64,000 nucleotides of DNA from assembly GCA_944989445.1 (NCBI GenBank), contig CALYLW010000741.1:124001-188000 (forward strand), written 5' to 3'. Origin of the DNA: Ampullaceana balthica. Its lineage: Eukaryota > Mollusca > Gastropoda > Lymnaeidae. Below are positions 1 through 12,600 of this stretch, one piece after another (within the stretch, counting starts at the first letter, position 1; every line of letters starts with the position of its first letter). Under the pieces are notes generated by a model. It was not told the origin of the DNA, ran no database searches, and was given only the letters and a program-made list of their open reading frames with translations. The position numbers and the translations under genes are program-made.

Positions 1-359
1 TTCGAACTTTTCGTTTTAATCTATTCTTTGTTTTTTTATTATTATATTTTTTAAAATTAATATTTTGGTATTATCATCCATAAAAAAAATTAAAAACAGA
101 ATCTCCACTCCTATCCCAAACACACTTAAAAAGGATCTAATTCTAATTTTTTATTGGGTTTTAAAAATGTATATATTTTAAGTCGTTCAAAGATTTTCAT
201 TGTGATAACAAAAATAAATGAAAGTTTGTTTGTTTTCTTTTAAATTAAGTCTCGACATGCTGAACGATGCACCTCGCAGGCGTTGAAACCATTACAAACC
301 CGCGCCCTTCCATTCACTTCTGTTTTTTTGTGACAGACAATAATATTTAATGCTGCTAG

Positions 360-477
360 GCCCGTATGACCTGTATGAACGAACAATTCGTCCGAGGATT
401 TCTTAATGACATGTTACGAAGGCTAGACTCACTGACCACCACAGTACGCCGTGTGCTGGCGAGGGTTATGGGGAAGG
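360..477 (+). CDS. Candidate internal exon, unknown product
   Basis: A CTGCTAG acceptor, an open frame and a donor AAG/GTAAAT bracket about 39 codons reading MTCMNEQFVRGFLNDMLRRL and then TTTVRRVLARVMGK. The composition is amphipathic and not low-complexity, unlike most ORFs here. I do not recognise a family and see no partner exons in the window. It could equally be chance. Confidence 0.25.
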
Positions 478-844
478 TAAATAAAGAGAGTGGGGGCAGA
501 GAGAATGTAGGCACCTTTAGAAAGGACCATCTGACCAAATTGCCTTTTTATTGTCCGATTACATCGGACAAGGTGGGGATACAGTAAGATATGTTTGAAA
601 GGACCACAGAGGAATGAAGCTTTTAATCACAATCATGAATTCGCATTGAATTTTGACTGGTTGTACGTATATATACTTTTTTACAAATCGTCGTAAATTA
701 AACGTTACAACAACAATTTCAGACTGTATTTAATTTTAATGGATAAATATATTAAGTTAAATTATTTTTGTACCAAAGATTAATTTTAAAAATAATAAAT
801 TTTAAAATTATATTTTAAAAAAAAATTCTACGGTGTAGATACGA

Positions 845-991
845 AGGGGTCGAAACGTCCAGGGTCGAAACGTCCTGGGGTCGAAACGTCCTGTGGTCGA
901 ACTGGCAGGGTCGAACCGTCCGGGGTCGAAGTGTCCGTAATTCGTATGTATGTATGTATGTGTGTATGTATAAATGTATGTATGTATGTTT
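845..991. repeat. 16-bp minisatellite plus (TATG)n
   Basis: About six imperfect units of GGGGTCGAAACGTCCT occupy 845-937, followed by a TATG microsatellite to about 991. A 71-codon minus-strand ORF across it is a product of the periodicity. The flanks (1-359 and 592-844) are AT-rich with nothing recognisable. Confidence 0.8.
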
Positions 992-1532
992 AATATTTCT
1001 TTTATTATATTTGAAAGATAGATTTTGCAATACTAGTTATTGTAATGATTGTATTGATAATTTTTTAAAAAATAATCTTTTCTTACCATGCGATTTGCAA
1101 TTGTAGCTTAATTATTATCCTCGAAGTATTTTATACCTACGAAAAAGAAAAGATGAAATAATAGTTTTGATTCTCTTTTGTTAATACTCATTTCGTTTCA
1201 TACTCATTTATCTCCTAAAGCTTTCTAATATTTTAGAATATCTGGCAATATAAGATTGTAACATGAAAGTACCATTTTAAGACTTTGTAAAATATGTTAA
1301 TATGTGAATATTACAGCAATACACAAGTAATTATTCTTTATTATTTTGTCTTTAATGATATCTTTGTTTTATATCGAAAGTGTGATGGGGGCGGATCTAT
1401 TTTGGTGGAGACATTATTTTACAGGGTAGGGGAGAATTTATTTTAATCGGGAGCAAAACATTTTTTTCCGGTGGGAGACTGTATGGGAAGGATTTATTTT
1501 GCAACACAGTCCCTGCTCCTATGACATTGATG

Positions 1533-1705
1533 CAGTGTTTCCCAGAGGGGGCGCGAAGCTCCCTAAAGGGAGGGTGCGAAATGGTGTACTTATAACAATT
1601 TTATAGACAAATGATACTATTTACTGTCGCGCGGGGGGTGCGAAAATGTTTTCTTTTTCCTATTGGGGAGGGGGGGACGTGACAGAAAATAATTGAGCAA
1701 CACTG
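1533..1705. mobile_element. hAT-like MITE, 173 bp
   Basis: Terminal inverted repeats CAGTGTTTCCCAGAG and the complement of AATTGAGCAACACTG, with an imperfect 8-bp target duplication (cattgatg / caataatg, 6 of 8). CAGNG termini and 8-bp duplications are hAT hallmarks. Interior is G-rich and non-coding. Confidence 0.6.
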
Positions 1706-2061
1706 CAATAATGGTACAATTGGCCTTCATCAAATTTCTACAAATCATAAGTAATGAGAACGGTTAATGTCAATCGTAATTAAAATCCTTTGTGACAAAA
1801 ACTTTTATATTCTTTTTTTTTAATGAGACAAACACATTTTAAAAATAATTAATTGAATACACCAACACATTATTTAAATTTATTATCTTTAATAAAGGTG
1901 ACATCTGCATCAGTTGGTTCATTTGACAAAAACAAAAAAATTAGCACATGCAGTGAGATTAATCCTGTCAACTAGAAAGTAGAGCTAGGCTTGTGTCAGG
2001 TTGAATCCTTCTATCTTCCTTCCTCTCCAAGTGAGCGCTGAGACAGATCACATATTGAAGT

Positions 2062-2206
2062 CTACCCTCTCCGAGCGACTGGATATAGATGACACGCGCA
2101 CCGTGACAACACTTGTATGGGGATGTAGTTCGTCACTCTCGGTTGTTTTGTAACGAAGATGTGTGCGAATATGTTTGAGACGCCTTGTTCACACTCAGAC
2201 CTGTAC
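2062..2206 (-). CDS. NT-A exon 4: second half of cystine knot
   Basis: The acceptor CCAATAG leads into YRSECEQGVSNIFAHIF and then TNYIPIQVLSRCAC, ending PVARRG and TAG. It holds knot cysteine 4 and the terminal CxC. NT-B exon 4 shares SEC-Q, SNI-AH-FV, KQPRVT and IPIQV. A possible AATAAA poly(A) signal (minus strand) lies at 1879-1884, about 180 bp past the stop. Confidence 0.82.
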
Positions 2207-5200
2207 CTATTGGTAGAAAGTAATGTTCTTGAACAAACAAAACTTATTTCGACGTAAATTACAAACGTGAATAGAAAGCATACGCAGCAAAGATATTTAT
2301 GTTAGGGCTGGTACTGATTTTAAAAAATGTTCGATTAATCGTGAAACATTTTAATCGATTAATTATATATTTATAACGCATATATAGATCCCGTTAAGTG
2401 GAAATTCATTAGCCTATTATCAATCGTATTATTATTTCGAGAAATAATAAAGTCGCTGTAATTCCATGGCTCTTAAATTTTGTGACGTAACACAGCAAAT
2501 TCGTTCTGCTAGGTAAGAAATAAGAAAGAAAAACCTTTTTGTTACGTATGCACGTCTAAATAAATAATAATAATACGATTGAAAAGTATGTAAGTAACAA
2601 TAAAAAAAACTGTAAAAAAAAGTTTTTGACTATAAAGCCTTTATATAGGAGACATAACTAAAAGAATGTTGATTATAATACGCAGCGCAAGACAATTAAA
2701 AAATCCAAAATTTTAGCTATGTCTCGTAAAACATGTTTAATATAATGCGAACAGATCGGAAACATATTTTTAAAAAGTATCGTCAATACAATACGCACCG
2801 CAAAGCGCGACAGGAAAGATTGTTTAATATAATACGCACCACAACACTCTAGCATAAAAATAACATGCTACATAGAGATAAATTGAGATAATCTAAAAAT
2901 TCAATATTTTAATATCATCACATTCGATCGATCCGAAATTTTGATAGATCATTTTTATTATCGCCACGAGTCTGGCTGCAAAATTTCAGCTCGCCAGCAT
3001 AATAGAAAGTGGGTTTAAAAATCGATCGAAAGTGTTTTCGGCAATCAAGCAAGCAGACACCATTAGTTAATATAAAGGATTTAATTTTTAAAAACCCGTA
3101 AAAAAAATAAGTTTTGTGAGTATAAATCATTTATATACGAGACATAACTAAGAGAATGTTCATTATAATACGCAGCGCAACACAATCCCAAAATTCAAAC
3201 TTTCAGTTATGTCTCGTAAAAGATGTTTAATATAATGCGCACCGATCGGGAATATATTTTTAAAAAGTATTGTCAACATAATACGCACCACGATACTCTA
3301 GAACAAAAATTAACATGCTACAAAGAGATAAATAGAGATAATCTAAAAATTCATTAATTTAATTACTGTATATTCGATCCATTTGAAATTTTGATCGATC
3401 ATTTTTATCATAACCACAAGTCTACTTGCAAAATTTCAGCTCGCCACCATACAGGGAAGTGGATTAAAAATTGATCCAAAGTTTTTTTCGGCACGCAAGC
3501 TAGCAGTTACGAGTTAAAATAAAGGATTTTTAAAAAAACATAAAATAATAATACATTGGAGAAAAACCATATTAGAAATATCTTCGCAAATTTTAATCGA
3601 ATTTTAATCAATCAAGTTAATTTTAATCGATTACATTTATAACGATTAACCGGTTAATTAATCGTTGATTTCCGCAGCCCTAAGGGGCCGTCCATAAAGT
3701 ACGTCACGCTCCGAAGGGGGGGTGTAAGAAAGTGTGACACTTTGTGAAGGGGGGGGGGTCAGGCCATGTGTGATGTCACACATTTAATATTTTTAAATAT
3801 TTTTTTCTAAATTATTTATATTTTTAGTAGAATTTAAATAGCTTTAAAAATAATTTTCTAAAATTTTGTGAAACATTAGAATTAGTTTTATGTCAAAATA
3901 GCATGAAATGCGTATCTCCTGAATGTGTTGTTCATAAATCTGAATTGGACTGATATCAAAGGATCAGGAATGGCATGACAATCTTGTTCGCACCAGCCAA
4001 TATTTCACTCAAATTGTTAAATATCAGGACATGAAATGTTGCGACAAAGCACGAAGATCATATTTCAACGTTTTACCTTCAAAATTCTTCCGTCTCCAAT
4101 TCCAATCAACCAAACAAACGATGGACTCAAAGCTTCAGAAAGAGCAGAATGAAAATTCTAATAAATTTCCTTTTGTGTTTGTAGCAAAAACTCTCAAATT
4201 TGATGAAATTATGCCAAGATCAACAGGAGTTTTCAAAGTACAACCATTTGATTACCAGCCTATTTAATCGACTTTGCAAAGTATGTCACATATATTTTGT
4301 CTCACAAACAATCTTGAAGAAACATACAGGACATCACAGAGCTCGGGCTCAGGAGAATGTGCCCACCCAATCTGTTCAAGAATCAACTCAGATAAAACGC
4401 ATCCGTCCTTTGAGAATCGCTTCTAGAAGGCAAAGAGGGCCCATTGCAGTTATTGCCAGACGAGAAAATGAACATACAGAGGCTGTTGAGTAGCTAGATG
4501 AGGACGAGTTGATCTGTCTGCAATTATCCTTCCAGGAAACGATGATGGTGAAAGATTGTTGATGCCAATCGTAGCTATGGATGAACACTTCACTTCACCA
4601 TAGTAAAATGATGTCCAGTGAATATTTTTAAATTAAACATAATTCACAGGACCATAATAAACAGATTCAATAAAGCACAAGAGTTGGTCACATAATTTAT
4701 CAATCTAGTCTTTTTTTCATACTGTTTTGTTTCCTTTTCATTAATCGCTAATCTACTTCTTATCCTATGTCAATAGAATGCATAATCGGAAGATTATCTA
4801 AAACTTGACCTCACCCATTGTAAATAAAAAGGTAGCAGATAAATGATGTGTATTATATAATTGTCAAGTCTAATTCTTGCATTTTTTTATTTCAAAATCG
4901 ATCTAGATGGAGTTACTGTTTCATTGAATAACTGTGACAATTGTTGACAATTAACTTTTCTACTATTATAGTCATTTTAATAATCTGATAGTTCTTTTAA
5001 GTGGGAGTGTACGGGATTTCGGCTCCAGCTCCGGCAAATCTGAAATCCGGCTATTTTTTTAAAATCCGGCTCCAGCTTCGGCAGGATTTCACTTCATAAA
5101 TCCGGCTGGTCGGTAGATCCATAATTCATATATATATTCATAATGGCTCCGGGAAAAACGGAATCCGGCCATTTAAACAAATCTAATTCCGGTTCCAGCC

Positions 5201-5924
5201 GGATTTCACTTCAAAAATCCGGCAAAGTTCAGCTCTGGCAGGATTTTAAAATTTTGAATCCGGTACATCCCTACTTTTAAGTGGAAATTTTATATTTAAT
5301 AGAGTTTAATAGTGAAGTGTATTTTAAGTATTAAATTAAATATTTTAATTAGGTGTTAATTAAAAATATTTTTCAAAAGTGTGACGTACTTTAGGGAGGG
5401 GTCCCAATATTTGTGACAATTTTGTGACATGGGGAGGGGGGGCCAAACATGGTCAAAAATAGCGTGACGAGAGGAGATTTTGTCGTTATCTCTCTCTGTC
5501 ATTCGTGGTCGAGTGGAAAAACAAAAGTAAAAAATGACTACTTTCCGTGATGCCATCAAGCTGAAATTTTGCACATAGACTCGTGTCACCTATCAATGCA
5601 TTGTATCAAAATTTCAGATCGATTGATCAAACGTACCGTAATTAAATTAATGCCTTTTTAGTTTAACTCTATATAACTATATGTAGCGGCGTGCTTTTGT
5701 TTACTTTTCACGCAGAGTTCAGTACAGCTATCGGTGACCAGACCATTCCCCTCCCCCCACCGGTTTTACAGCAACGGGGAGTTAAGGCAGTTTCAGTCTG
5801 TAAATGTTTGTCGCGTTTGAACATGATTAATACTTTAAGCTATGTCTCATATATAAGGCATTTATATTTTAAAAAATGTTTTAGGGGGCATTTAATTAAA
5901 TCCCTTATATTAACATCACAGTCT

Positions 5925-5982
<58 letters not shown>

Positions 5983-6001
5983 TCTCTCTCTCTCTCTCTC
6001 T

Positions 6002-6098
<97 letters not shown>

Positions 6099-6132
6099 TC
6101 TCACTCTCTCTATCTCTCTATCTATCTATCTA

Positions 6133-6177
<45 letters not shown>

Positions 6178-6576
6178 TGGGCGGGCGGAAAAACAGAGTA
6201 AAGAAATCACTTCCAGTGATGATATCGAGCTGAAATTTGCACATGGACTCGTGTCACCTAACTCACCTAACAATGCATTGTTTCGAAATTTCAGGTCTAT
6301 CGAATGTACCACAATTAAATTAATGCATTTATATTTTATCTCTATATAACTATATGTAGCGGTCTGCTATTGTTTACATTCACGTGTCACTTGAGTTCAC
6401 GTCAGCCATCGATGACAACATCTCGTGTTTTACACCAAGAGCAGTTCAGTTAGTTTCATGCTGTAAATGTTTGTTGTGTTTGAACATAATCAACATTTTT
6501 AGTTATGTCTCAAATAGAAGGGATTTATAGTCAAAAAGTTTATTTTTATTAAATCCTTTATATTAACTTCACCGCC

Positions 6577-6641
<65 letters not shown>

Positions 6642-9600
6642 TGTCTCTCTGTCTATCTCTCTCTCTCTGTCTGTCGTTCGTCGTCGGGCGGGCGGAAAAA
6701 CAAAAGTAAAAAATGACCCACTTCCCGTGATGCCATCGAGCTGAATTTGGCACATAGACGTGTCACCTAACAATGCATCGTATCAAAATTTCAGATCGAT
6801 CGAACGTACCGTAATTAAATTAATGCATTTTTAGTTTATCTCTATACGGCATATGTAATTCAATTTCACAGTTTGTTATTGTTTTTTTTTCACGTGACAG
6901 TTCAGTTTGCGCCTTGACGCAACATGTCGATGTACCGGCGTGCTTTTGTTTACATTTTACGTGTCACACTGAGCTCGGTCCAGCGATCGGTGACCAGACC
7001 TTTCCCCTCTCCCATCCCCCACCAAGGGGTTATAAAACAAAGGAGAGTTAAGACAGATTCAGTCTGTAAATGTTTGTCGCGTTTGTACATAATAAATACT
7101 GTTACTTATGTCTCATATATAAGGGATTTATAGTCAAAAACTTTGTTTTTACGGGTTTGTTTTATTATTAAATCCCTTATATTAACTTCGAAATCTTGTT
7201 TTAATTCTTGTTTTATTACGGGGTTGTTTAATTATTAGGTCCCGACTACTTCCCCAGAAACAGCCACCCCTCGTACATCCAAATAAAATTTAAAAAACGC
7301 GTTTGTTATTGTAAACTCGAATTACACTACAAAATAATTTAGCTTTCACGCCACTGCATGAAACTGACATGGAAGTGTTAACCCCACGACACGCCTGGGA
7401 CGCTGTTCGGCACTCCACAACATAAAACCACTGCCTGAAAGTGTCCTGCACCAGCTCCACCAGTTGTTCGTTGTTGTTATAAGCATGGGTCAAGTTGACG
7501 AAACGGGCATTCACCGGACAGTCAAAGCACCTGTCTGACATCAGCTGCCTCTGGGATAATGATAGAACGATGACAGTGTTGGGTGTCGTGAGAGAAGGGG
7601 TGAACAAAAGCAAAATGAAATGGCAATACAAGATGAAATATAATATATTCTCAACCCGTGGAGCCCACTTTGACTTGGATATCCCTTTATTTGTTTCTTT
7701 GGGATTTTGTGTGTGTTTGCGTGTGTGGAAAGTCTTCTTCTTCTTCTTCTCTTCTTCGTTCTCAATTTGAGTTTTGCGTGCCGACAAGTGGCCCGTTGTC
7801 TCCGACTTCAGCCTGCTGTTTTTTCTGGATGTGCTTCCACTCGACCACTGTATCCCCTGCAAGTCTTCTAAATCTAAATATTCAAAATCTAACTCGATTG
7901 AATATAATTCTGGTCCACACTAAAATCTTGTGCTAGCGCAACGGAGGCCCAACCGCAGCTCTCGAGCCCGCATGCGGCTCTTCTGTGCTCACATTGCGGC
8001 TCATGTACAATCAATGAAAGATATGTGACAAGGATTACTTGAAGATTTCCAAGCAAGGCTTAATGACCCATAGTGCTCCAATGCGGCTGTCAACAATTGT
8101 TATATATTTTTAAATGGCTCTCAGTTACTACAGGTCTGGCCACCCCTCTTCTAATGTGTAGTATGACATAGTCAGGGGATCTGGATATATCTATATCTAT
8201 AGAGAAGAAATTGTTTCTAAATATGTCATCTGTTTTAGTAGATAGGGCCATCCGCAAATAAAGACACGTAACTTTACCCCCTCTTTACCCCCTCCCCAAT
8301 GGCAGAGATAGTAACAAAAATTGACACCCCCCACCCCCACATTTCATCTGACCTTCAAAAATAATGTTACAAACTTATTTACCCACTCTCTCCTCTTTAA
8401 AAAAAGAAGTCTCCACAAAAATCACTTCGTCTACTATTGTCCTTCATTAACAGTAAACAATTCATAAAAAAGTGTATCGAATTACGTCACTTGTGTCAGA
8501 GGCAAATCTCTAGCACAAGAGTTCTAGCCTAGGGGAAAGCATCGCTTTTGAGGCGGAAAAAAAGACCCTAGATACTATACGGAGGGGTAAGGTGGGTATA
8601 CAAGGTGTTTGCCATGCACTAAGGTTATTTCCTAATGAATCCACGAGTTTATTTTGTTTTTGTTTTTTTAATGTGCGGTTTGTTTGCTTTGAAGTTTGGG
8701 GGACGACATTGCGATACTAATTAGACATGGTTTGGTGTTTTTGAGAAGTTCATGGGTGATTTGCTTTACTTCAGTACCACACACGCCTTAGTTACGACTA
8801 ATAAATAGGGACAGTTTGTGACAGCTGTAGTGATGGTTTGTTACAAATGTAGTGACAGTTTGTAACAGATGTATTGACAGTGTGTGACAGATGTAGTGAC
8901 AGTTTGTGACAGATGTAATGACAGTTTGCGACAAATGTAGTGACAGTTTGTGACATATGTCGTGACAGTTTGTGACAGATGTAGAGGGTAGAAATAGCTT
9001 TCCTATATTCTTTGGTCGAGATCATTATTCGTCTTTTTTTTCCAGGGTTACTTTTGTCAGGGCTCAACCGTCAGCCGACATTTTGACAAGTACATTTTTT
9101 CGGATGATTTTTGTGTCTGAATTCATGCCATAAGAAGTAAGATGAAATGATATCATTGAGTTATTTTACAGTGCAATTTTTTTTCAAAAATGTTACTTTT
9201 TAGGTGACTCCCCCCCCTCCCCCCCCTCACCAAACATTCCTGTTGAACATTATCACAAAAATCTTCCCACCTCCCTTGAAATTCATGACGCCATTAATGA
9301 ATGGCCCCTCATATACCAAAAGTTGATGGGAAATAATTCTGTGTAAATTAAATCACAGATGATAATGTTTGGAGTAAGTCATTATTGGTATTTTAAGGGC
9401 GCATATATTGATTTTTTAAAAAAAAATAACAAATTCCCAAGTTGGACACTGGTAAAACTTTTTTATCAAGCTAAATGTCCTTTTTTTTAAATTTAAACAT
9501 TTTTAATTACTTGTTCGTATGCACTTAGACACAATATATATATGTTGAATTTTGTACTCATATTTTTAAAAAGTAATATTAATATAATTAGAGTGTGCAT

Positions 9601-12600
9601 ATTGATTCATGATTTCTTTAGAAAAATAAGGTACGGCATAGAAAAGGGGAAAATACAGATACCACAATTTTATGATCTGATTAATGTGTCTCTAATGTCA
9701 ATGAAAAGTGTTTATCGCACAGGATAACCATTTGGGTGTTTAAATTGGTATTGTTGGAGTTGGTAACATCAGATATTTACAAACCTAACTTAAACGTTTG
9801 GTCAAGATTACAGACTCACTTTCCTAACATCAACATTGAATAGATCCTCGGCCTCGACCTCAGCAGACTCAAATCCAGATTGTCCGATGATGTCTCGTCT
9901 CTTGATCTCTGATTGCATAGACGTGAAATCCTCCTCAGCTCTTGCCCTATTTAAATGCGTTGTTGGGGCATCAAGGTCTGGTTGTTCAGAAATGGTATCT
10001 GCAAATAGATTTGATAATAAGATTTTAAATTTGAATTGTATGTAACGGGTGGTTGCCCGCGATTCAAATGTTTAAGTTTTTTATATTTTTATAATGTTAT
10101 TGTAGTTGACAGCAAATATTTGTTTTAGGGTGACGATGATGCAAGCAAGGGCCGTTCATAAAGTACGTCAGGTTCCCAGGAAGGTCAAGGTGAGTAACTT
10201 TTATAAGACGGGTGGGGCTGGGAGGTGGTACTACATGTGACGTCACACGTTGTGTTCAGGGGCGGATTAAGACTGCACGGGGCCCCTGGCTGCAATTCAA
10301 ACTGGGGCCCTATCCAGCCAGTGTACCTTTAGATAAAATTATTGCTAGCAGCTAATATAAGACTGTAACTTGTAAATATTCATTCAAAATGAATATTCAT
10401 GAAAAAACCGAATTCTAAGAAATAACTTTTTGCCGATATCCTAAAATTGAGTGTAAAAGACAATTTATAAAATTAAAAAACACATGAAAAAAAACCTCAT
10501 ACGCCACCCGGGGATCGAACCCACCACCGCTTGCACCATGAGCCTTAGTACTTCACATCCGGCCACGAGAGCTCATTTGCAGTTGTGAATTTAAAATATA
10601 TATATAATATTCTTTAATAATTTCTGTTATTGAGCCTATCAAATCAGGTTTTTTTGACTGCTAAGACTATCGTGTGGTAAAAGAGATCATTTTAATAGAT
10701 GAGATTTTATTAATTTATCATATTTTCGGCAATTCATGTATACAGTTGTCCACATTTATTATAAAATATGCTAAGTTTGGGGGCCCTAAATCATCGGGGG
10801 CCCCCTGGCTTTAGCCCGTTCAGCTTAATCCGCCATAGGTACAGTTTACTTTTGTGTTAGTTGATCAAATGTTATATCTCACATTAAATCCCACAATCGA
10901 TCACAATAAATATAAATAAAACTTAGAGTTCTGAGTCCCCTGTGTGACTACTTAGTTTGTGACTAAAAAATTATTTTCTGCTTTTTCGTGCGAGTCTCTA
11001 CATTCCTCACTGCAGCTTGGCCTCATCTTTTAAAAAAAAAGGTTTTTGTTCATTTTATTATAGTTAGCAATAAGAAATGAATAAAACTATGGGTATAAGA
11101 CTAGTATAAGTTACAATTGTTCATTACAAAAAAAAGCCATTACAATTAGTTTCCATTCAATATTTTTGGGAGCACGCAAATCGTAGCATATTAGTATAGT
11201 TTTATTTACTAACCTAAAATGTATACTAGGAACTAGTTACATACAAAGTATAATTATATGTAAATTTCCAGCACGGCAGTAGCACAATTTTCAGTTATTG
11301 TCCGTGGCTAATACACAAGTGCTTCAAATGGTCATTGAACCTCAAAAGGTTGAGAACCACGGCCCTAAAGCAACTATCAACTTGAAAATATGTTGTTTTT
11401 TAACGAAATTTCCACTGGGAATTGCGTTTATATATTTGAAATGTCCGGCCTGTCTTTTCGAGCTTTGAACAGCAAATCCCCTGAACCATACCAGATAGAG
11501 GAAAAGGTCTTTGCAAATGTGCTAAGGAGGTCCCATCGATGTGCACGCGCCAAAAAAATTACCGAAAGGTTTACTCGATTTCCTGGAAAATCCAAAAAAC
11601 CCTAAACAATATCAGTACTTTGTCAATTTTTCGCCAACCATAACATCTATCGGGTTGAAAAAAACGCCAAACGATAGCTAATAATATTTAGAGCAATGTT
11701 GGAGAAGGAATTTTTGAAAAAATCTCTTTTGGTTCGACTCCCGTAATTTTAGCAGCAATTTGTAGACAGCAATTGTTTTTAAATCCTTTATATTAACTTG
11801 TGTCTGTTTGGTTGATTGCTTGCTTGTTTGTCGAAAACACTTTGGATTGATTTTTAACCCACTTCCTCGTAAGCTAGCGGGATGAAATTTTGCAGGCAGT
11901 TTTGTGCCTATGATAAAAACGTCGTATCAAAATTTCAGATCGATCGCATGTACCGTCATTAAATTATTGAATTTTTAGATTATTTTATTTATCTCTATGT
12001 ATCATGTTATTATTTTAGATAGAGTGTCGTGGTGCGTATTATATTGAACAACCTTTCTGTCGCGCAATAACGCGCGTATTTTATTGACAACACTTTTTAT
12101 AAACATATTCCTGATCGGTGCGCATTATATTAAACATGTTTTACGATACATCTACAATTTTGTATTTTTGGATGGTCTTGCGCTGCGTATTATAATGAAC
12201 ATTCTTTTAGTTACTTCTCGTACATAAAGGATTTTTTCGTCAAAAACTTGTTTTTTACGGGTTTATTTTTTTTTAAGTTTCACAATTATTGATTTGAAAT
12301 TACTTTTAATGTACTCTAGAATGATAGTTAATGGGGTTTCCCCGCTTTGTGAATGCTAATGTTGCGCGGTGCGCATTATATTGACACATTCTTGGTGTGA
12401 CTCTAGAATGATTTCCCTTGAATAACAAAATCGGAAATTCTCTGGTGGAAATTGCGTTTAAATACTCATTCGAGTTTTTATTCCTTGTTTTTTGGATCAC
12501 TGCGTCATTTTTAGCTGTGAGAAACACCCCATTAGAATAGATCGTATGATATACAATGAAAAAAAATTATCAAGCATTAATGAAAACGACGTTTCCGAGA

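Noticed and set aside
5691..6349. Long Leu/Ser-rich ORFs (141-180 codons)
   Set aside because: Translation of the CT microsatellite; both strands are open for the same reason.
2062..7550. IL-17-type cytokine instead of neurotrophin
   Set aside because: IL-17 C-x-x-C and C-P-W patterns are absent; the 12-residue spacing between knot cysteines 3 and 4, the GID-like motif and the terminal CxC fit neurotrophin/Spatzle.
7495..7936. ORFs overlapping NT-A exon 3 on the opposite strand
   Set aside because: Shadow frames of the exon and a CTT-rich intron stretch.
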